64,000 nt of DNA from Antedon mediterranea (taxonomy: Eukaryota > Echinodermata > Crinoidea > Comatulida > Antedonidae), in NCBI RefSeq assembly GCF_964355755.1, contig NC_092670.1, positions 4,615,001-4,679,000 of the forward strand, read 5' to 3'. Positions 1-13,300 of the stretch are shown in pieces. The first letter of the stretch is position 1. Each line of letters opens with the position of its first letter. The notes below the pieces were generated by a model that was not told the origin of the DNA, did no database searches, and saw nothing but the letters and a program-made list of their open reading frames with translations. Position numbers and translations under genes: made by a program.

Positions 1-1183
1 AAAACCAAACAACTACCGCTCAATGATGTCAAAATCTTCAAAACAACAGATAAACAAAAAATAAAAAGTGTTAGTTTTAGATAGAGGTTAGGTACGTCAA
101 GGACCAAATATATATTCATAAAATCATTTGACCATAGAAAGTTTAAATTAATGTACAATAGTCACCAACACATAAAAATAATATACTATACAAAATAATA
201 ACATTTCTGATAAAAAAAAAAAGAAAAAAAAAGAATAAAATCATCTTAGTCATTAAAAAAATGAACTTAGGTTAAAAACAGCATAAACCATTTAGGTTTC
301 TAATTTATTAACTTTAAATCACATCCCAACTTTTTACAGGACACATTCTGCTTGTTAAAATTAGAACCAATAAAAAAAAATAATAATATTTTATTTTTTA
401 ATATCAAAATATTAAATTCTGCATATAATACAGTTTAAAGATTACATATTAAAATAATTCTTCTTTCCCGAAAATGAATTTGGTTTTACAGAATAAAAAG
501 AAAATAATTTAATCAAGTTAATATCATGGGTATCTACACCATTACTTTAAAAGAATGGTTTTATGTACATTATTATAAAATTTACTTTACTTTTTCTCGT
601 AGTCTTAAAATGTTCTATTGTAAATCTGAAATTAATTGATTGAAATGTTGAGAATTTAATCTTAATTTAAAAGAGTCTTGTTTTACAAAACATTTAAATT
701 GAAGATGTTAAAATAGATTATTCTTTAGTTTTAAAATACAGACATTTTAAAAGGAAGGGAAAAAGCTGCATGCATATTCAGCATTCATTATTCACCACAT
801 GTACACCACCTGTATTGGTAACTATTCAAAATAGTGAACTCATTACAAATGACTAAATATTTCAAAGTGAATAGTATTCATGACTGGTTGAATAGTCTCC
901 TATTAGGTGAATACTCTCCTATTAGGTGAATAGTCTCCTATCAGTTGAATAGTGTCCTATCAGTTGAATAGTGTCCTATCAGTTGAATAGTCTCCTATCA
1001 GTTGAATAGTCTCCTATCAGTTGAATAGTCTCCTATCAGTTGAATAGTCTCCTATCAGTTGAATAGTCTCCTATCAGTTGAATAGCATGGTGTCTGTTGA
1101 ATATAATCCAGTATCTTCACCAGATAAACAACATTTGACCAGGTTTGAAAAGCATTTTCCAAACAGACTTCCTATTTATGTCA
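1..1183 (-). other. EPB41L5 3' UTR and 3' flank
   Basis: A+T-rich sequence downstream of the stop. It holds a 19-bp minisatellite (885-1085) that would lie in the 3' UTR. On the minus strand an AATAAA-type signal is present at 390-395, among others. I cannot tell where the message ends. Confidence 0.5.
885..1085. repeat. 19-bp minisatellite, about 10 copies
   Basis: Unit ttgaatagtctcctatcag. The first copies have attaggtgaa variants and two carry gtgtcc in place of gtctcc. It lies about 100 bases past the EPB41L5 stop, on the 3' side. Confidence 0.9.
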
Positions 1184-1384
1184 CTATAACTCTGTTGTCA
1201 TTGTACTTCGGGTGGGCAACGTATTAGACTCGGAGTGTGCTTCAACATGCCAAGGGGACATTCCATTGCCAGACCTCTGCCGTGTAACGCTTGTTGTACT
1301 TGGAGCATACACAGTACCAGATGTTTTCCTGGTCAACACAGGCAAGGTGCCGCTACTGTTAACCTTCTTTGATTTCTGCAATTG
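1184..1384 (-). CDS. EPB41L5: EPB41L5 coding exon 17, C-terminus and stop (residues 842-907)
   Basis: It encodes [20 protein letters not shown] onward to the C-terminus TRSTMTTEL and a TAG stop. The last residues T-E-L fit the class I PDZ-ligand pattern (S/T-X-hydrophobic-COOH). A second AG nine bases inside the exon (at 1376-1377 on this strand) would remove Q-L-Q without changing frame. Composition is GC-richer than its surroundings, as in the other coding exons. Confidence 0.85.
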   Translation of the reverse strand, partial: QLQKSKKVNSSGTLPVLTRKTSGTVYAPSTTSVTRQRSGNGMSPWHVEAHSESNTLPTRSTMTTEL

Positions 1385-4300
1385 CTAAAAATAGAAATCA
1401 TGAAATTTAAATGTCTGTTTGTTATAAATAAATAAGTCAAGTCAGTTTGTCATCTGTCCATCTGTTAGTCAGTCAACATGAAAATCAATAAAACATATTT
1501 CATAACAAACATTAAATTCATTTAAATATAATATTGGATTAATTAATATACTGCTATGATATCGTATTGACATAATGTTACATATTTACAACATCACACA
1601 TAATATACATATTCAAAAAAGTGAAATGAACTGAAAATAGGAGAAATAATGTTTCTGACATGACAATTAATGTTGAAAAATTTGAAAACTTTAACTATGA
1701 ATTCAGAAAAGAAATTCCTTTAAAAGATATCTATCAGTCAACCAACGAAATAAAAAAGGGATTACACTTACAGACTGAGGCACATTATTAATAGCATAGT
1801 GGTTATGGATCAGGATAATACTCTGTAAAGGTTGCTACACATTAGAACGATAACGACCAATAATAAATAAACAGTTTTCATTCTAGATGAGATAGCAATT
1901 TATGCTCTCTTTCATAAAAAAATAATATTTTTTTAAATCCAATCAAATGATGTCATGATCAAGAACAGAAATGATTACAACATTATTGATCTACCTGATC
2001 ATGAAATTATTTGATTGGACGTGTGAAAATATTATTTTCTTCAAAGGCAGCATAGATGGTTCTCCTATAGTTCTAGGATGAAAACTATTAGATTTCTTTT
2101 GTTTTATGCAGGAAAAATGCATATTTACAGTAGCTATATTATCATCCTAGCATAAATGAGCATTAAAACTACCACCTTGCCTCCACCAATTTATGTGCAC
2201 TCAAATTTAGTTGATAACCAGGTTCTATTTTTTCCCAGTTGCTATTAAAAAACTAACAGTATAATATAGTACTTTTTCACCTTCATTATAGATTAATACT
2301 GTTTAGAATACAGGTTATTATTGGGTGCAACTGCATTGCACTCAATAACTATCATTGAAGGCATAAGTAGAATTAAGTTGACTTCTGAAAGTCATTGGGG
2401 CACAGCAATTGCTGTACTTAGTACCATAACGATTGATGTTAAATGCATTTGTTTTGTATTAAATGTTACAGATATATGAAATGTTAACCTACTTCTAAAC
2501 GATTAGGAGAACTGGCAGAAGTGGCGAGAATCTGTCGAAAAGAGTAGAGAAAGTGGTAAAATATGAATTGAAAGGATCAGGGATTGGCATTGGTTTGTTT
2601 AATCTTTTTTGGTTAGAGATAGGCACTTGTTTGATCCGAATAGTAATGATTTGTACCATTCCATTGTAAAGATTAGACACTTTACAAGGCTAAGGTAGAA
2701 TTGCATGGGATTATAGATCAGACAAAATAATCATCTTTTGGGTCATGCCTATGGAATGCCAAAACTGACAAAGAAAATAAACATGCACAAGTTATTAAAC
2801 AAAGCAAAGGAAGGGAATTCTAAAAACAGACACTCTAAAGCAAAATCTGTAATATATAAACCAAATCATTCAAACCCAAGAAATGTAAGTAATACAATGT
2901 ATTTAAAACTGGAAGAATAAATATTACCATATGTACACATATTATCCCTAAATGACCCTCCCAAATTGGAAATCAGTTTCATGCAAAATAATTCACATTT
3001 AATCAACTAAATTAACATTTGAGGAATTGGTCCAAAACTTAAACTTGACCAAATATTTGAGTTTACATCATTACAGTAATAACACAAACATAATGTAAAA
3101 CAACACAGCATGCAACATGCAACTAAAACACTAGTAAAGAAAAACAATAACATTAATTCAGATTTTTCAATTTTTATATCATATTACATTTTTTTTTCTT
3201 ATTGTTAAAGCATATTAATTTAATATTATTCTTGTTAGAATAGAATTGCTTAAGAATATTAATTAGATTAAAATTGATATTGTATTAAAATATTATAACA
3301 AATATTTATTAACATTTTTAAATGTAAAGTTTGATAATATAAGTTCAAAAGAAATAAAAATATTATCAGTAAAGGTGTCAATGAATTTGCAAATTCAAGT
3401 GGTAATTTGCATATGATCAGCTTTTCATTTGCATAATTGATAGTAAGTTGCTGATTGGACAATTGGAAGATGACTAATCATGCATGCATGAATGGATACA
3501 TTAATGTAAAGAAACAAAATAAGTATACAGATGCAATTGAAGAAAAGGAAACTGGAACATGCTGAAGGAACTAAACAATTAGTAAATAAAAACAATAGAT
3601 TAGAAAGAATTTAAATTCAATGCATTTTAAAGTAAATCTCAATACTGTGTAACATATTATTTTGTCAAATGTGCATTTTTATTTTACTTGCAAACCTCAC
3701 TTTCATTCATTGCTTTTTTTTAAATGAAAAAATAAACGTATAAATTTGCTTGTAATTGAAAAAGAAAACAAATGTGTGGTATAATCAAGTAGTAAGTTAA
3801 AGCCCCATTCCCTACGTTTTTTAGATCTAATTTAAGATCACAAACTATATTTAATGTAAAAATAATACTATATGGTCCTATTGCGATAACTTTTTTCGTC
3901 TTTAAACGGTTAAAAATGTGAAAAATAAGTCGATTTTAATAATTATAGCGGCCCGCTATAAATCCCAAAATGCATTGCGCGCGGATTGATATTTTTGTTT
4001 TTCACCTGTAATTCGCCCACTTTTCGATCGATCGTGAGGCCAAAACAAATGGAAGACTCCTAACTTTTCAGCGAAAATACCGGGTTTTCCCCAATTTGTA
4101 TCAACGGAGTCTGGCAAAAATAGAAAGACAATTAATGCAGCAACTATACAACGTCAGGCTAGGTATATAGCTAGCGTACGATGTTCGCACGTTACCGATG
4201 TTTACCAGCTAGGCCTACAAAACTAAGCCTAGCCAGGCTAGGCCTAAGACCGTCCACGAGAGGTCGATCGCCGCGAGCTACTTAGGTAGTGCATTGTTTC

Positions 4301-7300
4301 TCACTTTTTATCATAATTTACCATAAAACGTACATTTAAGACAAGGAATGACATGGTTTAATGTTTTTAAAGTGATATATATGTATTATTTTCCAAAAAA
4401 CGTCCAAAATTGCAGGGAAGGGGTCTTTAAGTAAAACACTATATCTTCCATCCAATGATAGACGTCCAGGAATGGCTTACCCAACCTAATTAATGTCATT
4501 ACCCAGCTGCCATTTGGGCACTGAGTGCTCGTCAGTACACAATACTTTGTACTTAAGTAGTACATAAAGGATACAATTTAACAGTACTGTACAATTGATT
4601 TCAAATCTTATTTTGTAAACCAAAATGTAAATGTAAATCTTTAATTATTTCCTGTCATTATATACTTTTGGTTGCATTTTTGTTTTATTTGATTTTGAAA
4701 ATGTATTTTTATGAGTCTTTAAGTGTTTTATTATCAAGTGTATTGCCACTGAATTACATATAGATGTGAGCATAATACATCATTATTATTATTATTACTA
4801 ATTAATCAATTAATAAATTAATTTGAATTAATGAACAGCAAATCTATATTTCACTTTATCATGCATTGATGTTAGTAAAGAAATAGCTGAACGAAAATGA
4901 AAACAAAATTAAAACGTCAAGTTGAAAGGAAAAAGAAAAAGCTTGATGAAATGAGTGTTCACTCAACCGAAGCAGAAAATAAACATACCAAACCAAAAGA
5001 TTGGGTGTCTGATTCGCAGGTACCATTAGAACGATTAGCAACATCGTCGCCGGAACTAGGAGGGGGAGGCGAGGCGTACGATAAATCAGGCGTCGACTCG
5101 GAAGAGGTAATCACAACATCTGTTAAAGATGTCTCAATTTTGATTGGAGGAGAATCTTTAGGAGGTTCACTCATTTTTCGAGCACTGACGAGTGCTGGGA
5201 CAGAATTTGGTGTTACAGGGTCGTCGATGCATGTCTCAACAACGATGTTGCTAGATTTTGTGCCGTTTGATGCGGTGCTGACTGCTGATTGGCATGTGAC
5301 AGAAGTGGAAGATTCGGCCGACTAGAAAGGAGGCAAAAATATGAACAGGAAAAAGGAAGAACAAAAAGAGTTAAAAAAAATAAAGACAAAATTATATGTA
5401 ACTATACCAGTCAATGGTAGATTCTTTTTCAAATAAAATGAAGTTTTCTTGATTAGTTGAACGAACAGTAAAATATTATTTTGAATTTACTGAGTTTTAT
5501 AAATGAATGCTTATTTATTTTTCATGTACTGTATTATTGTTTAAAAATAATAAATAAACATAACTATCTATATATCAAATAATTTATTGCATGCCTTGTA
5601 AAAATAATCAAGCCACAGAGTTTTATTACTGATTGTTTACATCCATTTGTGCAAAAAAGCTTTTTATTCAATATTCATGCATTTAGGTTTACTTTTACAG
5701 TGCATCTAATCTACATTTATTACCATTTCTACTTATTTTAATGCCTTGTTAGTTAAACATGATTTCCATAGAAAAAAGAAGCTTCAGAGGTGGCAACAAA
5801 TACATAGGTGTATAGGGAACACACCAGTTAGCATTGGATAGATGATATTATATGTGCTATTTCAATAGTGCAGTACTATGATAACTATAGTAATCATAGT
5901 TATTATTATAGTAGTAGAATTTTTATTTTAAAAGGATACAGTACATATATATACGTAATGTACCCTCTTTAAGAAAAAATGTATGTAATGTATCCTCTTT
6001 AAAATAAAAATGAATTTGGCGACATCCAAAAAAACATGATTAAAGGATAGATCCAATCAACTGGTAACATCATAATTAAATATCAACAGCAAAGCATTCC
6101 ATGTATACATAATATATAGCACTCTGATTGGTCTGGCGATGTGATGTGTCGAGGATTAATTGACAAAAAAAAATATGTTGCTGAAAAATTGTTTATTTCA
6201 TCAAAAGCGAATAATGGAAAGTTCATCACGACAATAGTTTAAAAGTAGTTGAGAATATTATTAAAATATGTAATTGTTGTAGAAAACTAAAAAGTTGCTA
6301 TTATTAAACATGTTTTGACCATGCATCTCTTTACGGTGTGCAGTGGTGTGCAATGCAGATTTGTCATGAATATCCCAAAAATATATAGATTATATATTAT
6401 TATTTATTGCCTGGTGATTGGCTAGTGGTTAGGTCATTAACACCACAGTCTAATCAAACTCAAACCATGTTTTTGGTATGGGACTAGCCGGCTGTGTGAT
6501 ACGTCATAACCAGTCTCTGTCGCACTTTTTTAAAAGTACACGCATATCATAGAGTCAGTTCAATGGTGCATAAGAATGAGACCTTCAGGGTGGTTCATCG
6601 TAAAAAATCGGATTCGAAAGCAAATATTATTTAGTTATGAAAAACGTGGTATTTAACATTTTCATAAAAAGGTATTAAAGGGACACCTAATTAAAGAGAC
6701 TTTGACAACTGCGCATCGTTAATTAAGCGTATTTCCTTTTACTTACATATGCTGGTTTTGGTGGCACAACAGGGTTCATTCCATTGGTGCGGGGAGCCTG
6801 TGTCCGACTCACATTAACAGTTAACAATTCAGCACTGCCTGTACGCCTTGCACGGATATTGGTAGCCCCATCGCCATTCACCACTACATTGCCTGTACCG
6901 TTTACCTCAATTGGTGTTGGTTGGGATTGACTGGGAAACAAAATAAAATTCATGTTTAAAAATAAAATCTCCTAATTCTTTAACATTGAATGTTTTATCT
7001 TAAGCTCTGTCTAGACAAAAAAAGTGTGATGTACCCAAATATGGTAGTGATATGACATCATCATGTCCATATATGGGCACATGTAGGTTGCAGGGAATAC
7101 TCACACATTCTGCCAGCTTGTTGCATTTTTCATAACCTTCAAAGATTTGTCACTGGATTGTGGCGGAAGAGAAGCGGTACGTCTGTAAGCAATAAAAATA
7201 TAAATTTACAATTCAGTCTTTTGTAATAATTGTGTAGTAGGATGAAAGATCTATTTATTACCTTATTGCTGGGAATTATATAAACAACAACAAAATAGGA

Positions 7301-10300
7301 ATATTGTCTTTTAAAAAAGCCCATTATATTGAAAGGAATAAGAGCATATCAAAAAACAGGTTAAGAATTTGATTGCTTTGGCAAATAAAGATGATAGGGA
7401 TGTTTTTTAATAATCAATAACCAAATTATTGAGAGAAATTTGGAAAAAAGGTGGGAGATAGCATGGTAAAATGTAGTATTGTAACCCAGCAGAATTGCAA
7501 TGAGCATAAAAATGACAGTAGTACACAAAATAGACTAATATATCACAAAACAAACCTAAAGTACATGAAAGCTACAAGAAATAGGATGCAACAACAATTG
7601 AATTTTAAAATATTGCAAAATAAAAATAAACCAAGCACCAAATAAAAAGCTTTGAAGAAAGATGAAAAGAAAGTTAACACTGGACAGGAGAATAAATACC
7701 AGAGTTAAACACTGGTCAGGAAAGTTAACACTGGGCAAGAGAATACACACCGGTCAGGAAAGTTAACACTGGGCAGGAGAATAACACCGGTCAGCCAAGT
7801 AAACATTGGGCAAGAGTTAAACACCGGTCAGGAAAGTTAACACTGGGCAAGAGTTAAACACTGTGGTTAGGAAAGTTAACGCTGGGCAGGAAGATTAATA
7901 CTGGTCAGGAAAGTTAACACTGGACAAGATTTAAACACCGGTCAGGAAACTTAACATTGGGCAAGAGTTAAAACAGGACAGGTATCACTTGGCAGGAGAT
8001 TTAACAATGGGTAGGAAAGGTAATATTGATCAGGAGTTTAAAATTAGTTCTAAGAGTAAACCATTAGATGGAAAAGTTATCACTAGTTAGCAAATTTCAA
8101 TGAGGTTGCCAATTATTAATCAAAATGTTTGGTAAATTAATGGACCATTAGTTGATGTTAGGGATACAGTATATAGATACTGTAAAAATAAGAATTGAAC
8201 CAAAAGAATGAATAAGAGTATAAAAAAACAAATATTTCCCAGAGGATGCAAATTTGACCAGATAAAAACAAATGGTTGAATCAAAAAAAGAAACAAAAGT
8301 AAGAAACAAAAAATTGGAGACTCAAAAGATGAAAAGCAAAAGAAAAAAAGATAAAAATAATAATAAATGACAATGAAATATCATAAAGATGAAAAATGAT
8401 AATCTATTTTAAAACTTTTGAATAATATTTTATTAATAATTAATTTAAATATTTGTCAATCGTTACTTTAAAATATCAAAAGCATTCATGCCATTGTGGT
8501 TTTCTATTGTAAATTCTTAATTATGCCAAAAACTGTATTTAAATAAATATAAATGCATGTTTATAAAGAAAGAACTATTGTAATGCACTATGTTAATATA
8601 ATTATATTAAACAATTGCAGTGTTTGTTAGGAAAAATAGTGTTTTAGTCGGTAATAATGGTTTCACCTTGTTAAATACCAGTCACATACACATTTATTTT
8701 TAACCAATTAAGAAATCTAATGGATGTTACCATAATTATAATAATTAGTATTATCTATAATATATTAGGCTTCATTTACATATCAAATGAGTAGAGACTG
8801 TTGTTCATTCATTTTTGGGTTAAATTGTTAATTAAAGTTTGAGAACTAAACCAAAAACCAATTATAATTTTAGGGCCTAAATAGTAGCACTGTTTTTAGG
8901 AAAATCCTGGCGAGGCAGGACATAATTTGAACATAGTGTAGGGAAAGCAAGCATATCAATACACAGTGCCCCATCAATGGCCAATACAATGTTAACGTTT
9001 TTTAATTACTTGTAATATTGTTAACTTGTTATAATTATTGCATCAAGGAATACCATTTGTAAATATTGGGATAAAAAGGAACAATTTTAAAAGCAGATGA
9101 TGTAAGTGTCCCAAAGGAAAACATGAAACACTGCAAACTCTACAGCTTATAGAAAATAAAAATACTAAAAGGATTCTATGAAGTATGGAAAGCTAACAAA
9201 TAATTTAGTATATTTTTGTTTACGTACCATAAAGGAAAATCGAAAGACGAATCAGATGTGAAAATAAAAGGGGAAAAAATAGGAAACAAGTTAAAAAGAG
9301 ATCAAAGTTATCTTCATCCACAGCATGTCTTTATGGTTAACACTGTATAACAATAATCTGAAAATCTTGGGCTTGAATACTGTTTAACATACAGTTGACA
9401 CTACAGTATCAAACCGTCAAGATTACTTGACACTACAGTATCAAACTGTTGACACTACAGTATCAAACCGTCAACACTACTTGACACTACAGTATCAAAC
9501 AGTCAACACTACTTGACACTACAGTATCAAACCCTTGACACTACTTGACACTACAGTATCAAACAGTTGACACTACAGTATCAAACAGTTGACACTACAG
9601 TATCAAACAGTTGACACTACAGTATCAAACCGTTGACACTACAGTATCAAACAGTTGACACTACGGTATTAAACCGTTGACACTACAGTATTAAACAGTC
9701 GACACTACAGGATCAAACAGTCGACACTACGGTATTAAACCGTTGACACTACGGTATTAAACCGTTGACACTACGGTATCAAACAGTTGACACTACGGTA
9801 TCAAACCGTTGACACTACGGTATAAAGCAGTTGACACTACAGTATCAAACAGTCGACACAACAGTATCAAACCGTTGACACTACAGTATTAAACCGTTGA
9901 CACTAGTATCAAACAGTTGACACTACAGTATCAGACAGTTGACACAACAGTATCAAACAGTCGACACTACAGTATCAAACAGTCGACACTACAGTATCAA
10001 ACAGTCGACACTACAGTATCAAACCGTTGACACTACAGTATCAAACAGTCGACACTACAGTATCAAACAGTCGACACTAAAGTATCAAACAGTCGACACT
10101 ACAGTATCAAACAGTCGACACAACAGTATCAAACCGTCGACACTACAGTATTAAACTGTTGACACTACGGTATTAAACAGTTGACACTACAGTATCAAAC
10201 AGTCGACACTACAGTATCAAACAGTTGACACTACATTATCAAACAGTCGACACTACAGTATCAAACAGTTGACACTACAGTATCAAACAGTCGACACTAC

Positions 10301-13300
10301 AGTATCAAACCGTTGACACTACAGTATCAAACAGTCGACACTACAGTATCAAACAGTCGACACTACAGGATCAAACAGTCGACACTACAGGATCAAACAG
10401 TTGACACTACAGTATTAAACAGTTGACACTACAGTATAAAACAGTTGACACAACAGTATCAAACCGTTGACACTACAGTATCAAACAGTTGACACTACGG
10501 TATTAAACCGTTGACACTACAGGATCAAACAGTTGACACTACGGTATCAAATAGTTGACACTACGGTATCAAACAGTCGACACTACGGTATCAAACAGTC
10601 GACACTACAGTATCAAACAGTCGACACTACAGTATCAAACAGTTGACACAACAGTATCAAACCGTTGACACAACAGTATTAAACCGTTGACACGACGGTA
10701 TTAAACCGTTGACACTACGGTATCAAACAGTTGACACTACCGTATCAAACAGTCGACACTACAGTATCAAACAGTCGACACTACAGTATCAAACAGTCGA
10801 CACTACAGTAACAAACAGTCGACACTACAGTATCAAACAGTCGACACTACAGTATCAAACAGTTGACACTACAGTATCAAACAGTCGACACTACAGTATC
10901 AAACCGTTGACACTACAGTATCAAACAGTCAACCCTACAGTATCAAACAGTCGACACTACAGGATCAAACAGTCGACACTACAGGATCAAACCGTTGACA
11001 CTACGGTATTAAACCGTTGACACTACGGTATCAAACAGTTGACACTACGGTATCAAACCGTTGACACTACGGTATTAAACAGTCGACACTACAGGATCAA
11101 ACAGTCGACACTACGGTATTAAACCGTTGACACTACGGTATTAAACCGTTGACACTACGGTATCAAACAGTTGACACTACGGTATCAAACCGTTGACACT
11201 ACGGTATAAAGCAGTTGACACTACAGTATCAAACAGTCGACACAACAGTATCAAACCGTTGACACTACAGTATTAAACCGTTGACACTAGTATCAAACAG
11301 TTGACACTACAGTATCAGACAGTTGACACAACAGTATCAAACAGTCGACACTACAGTATCAAACAGTCGACACTACAGTATCAAACAGTCGACACTACAG
11401 TATCAAACCGTTGACACTACAGTATCAAACAGTCGACACTACAGTATCAAACAGTCGACACTAAAGTATCAAACAGTCGACACTACAGTATCAAACAGTC
11501 GACACAACAGTATCAAACCGTCGACACTACAGTATTAAACTGTTGACACTACGGTATTAAACAGTTGACACTACAGTATCAAACAGTCGACACTACAGTA
11601 TCAAACAGTTGACACTACATTATCAAACAGTCGACACTACAGTATCAAACAGTTGACACTACAGTATCAAACAGTCGACACTACAGTATCAAACCGTTGA
11701 CACTACAGTATCAAACAGTCGACACTACAGTATCAAACAGTCGACACTACAGGATCAAACAGTCGACACTACAGGATCAAACAGTTGACACTACAGTATT
11801 AAACAGTTGACACTACAGTATAAAACAGTTGACACAACAGTATCAAACCGTTGACACTACAGTATCAAACAGTTGACACTACGGTATTAAACCGTTGACA
11901 CTACAGGATCAAACAGTTGACACTACGGTATCAAATAGTTGACACTACGGTATCAAACAGTCGACACTACGGTATCAAACAGTCGACACTACAGTATCAA
12001 ACAGTCGACACTACAGTATCAAACAGTCGACACTACAGGATCAAACAGTTGACACAACAGTATCAAACCGTTGACACAACAGTATTAAACCGTTGACACG
12101 ACGGTATTAAACCGTTGACACTACGGTATCAAACAGTTGACACTACCGTATCAAACAGTCGACACTACAGTATCAAACAGTCGACACTACAGTATCAAAC
12201 AGTCGACACTACAGTAACAAACAGTCGACACTACAGTATCAAACAGTCGACACTACAGTATCAAACAGTTGACACTACAGTATCAAACAGTCGACACTAC
12301 AGTATCAAACCGTTGACACTACAGTATCAAACAGTCAACCCTACAGTATCAAACAGTCGACACTACAGGATCAAACAGTCGACACTACAGGATCAAACAG
12401 TTGACACAACAGTATCAAACTGTTGACACTACAGTATTAAACAGTTGACACTACAATATCAAACAGTTGAAACTACAGTATCAAACAGTCGACACTACAA
12501 TATCAAACTGTTGACACTACAGTATTAAACAGTCGACACTACAGTATCAAACAGTCGACACTACAGTATCAAACCGTTGACACTACAGTATCAAACCGTC
12601 AACACTACAGTATCAAACAGTCGACACTACAGGATCAAACAGTTGACACAACAGTATCAAACAGTCGACACTACAATATCAAACCGTTGACACTACAGTA
12701 TTAAACAGTTGACACTACAGTATCAAACAGTTGACACTACAGTATTAAACAGTTGACACAACAGTATCAAACAGTTGACACAACAGTATCAAACAGTTAA
12801 CAATACAGTATCAAACCGTTGACACTACATTTATCAAATAGGTTACCAATTAATATAAATATTAATAGAAAAATACAATAAAATATAAATAACATCACAG
12901 TTTGTACAATTATTATTTACAATTAACACATGTAAGAATATACAGTACTTTAAAGATGTATTGTTTTCTAATAATTTGGAATATTGCAATGAAATAAAAA
13001 ATTTAATTTATAATTACTATAACATAGATATTAGTAACTATACTGTATAAACATGCTTATTTGTAAACCTTGTGAATATGAAATCTTAACAGAAAGAAGC
13101 TCAAACCTGTCAAGAGATAAATGGAAATTCATTTCTAAATGCTGAGGAAATCAGGAGAATGACAAAAAGCTGGCCCAAACCAAGACTATTTTATTTATTA
13201 TGTATACTTTTCTCATAATAGTAATTTAAATATTTCTTTTTAGAAAACAATATATTTTCAAAGCTATAAATCTATAATGTAAAAATGTTACCAAAAACGT

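Noticed and set aside
4897-5325. 142-codon plus-strand open frame
   Set aside because: It is antisense to EPB41L5 exon 16, which has a strong acceptor, a good donor and matching phases on the minus strand.
9939-12426. Repeating plus-strand open frames ([12 protein letters not shown] type)
   Set aside because: They are translations of the 22-bp minisatellite. The frame rotates through the unit and the array lies in an intron.
9388-12835. Possible CRISPR array
   Set aside because: The units are contiguous with no spacers, and the window is clearly animal DNA.
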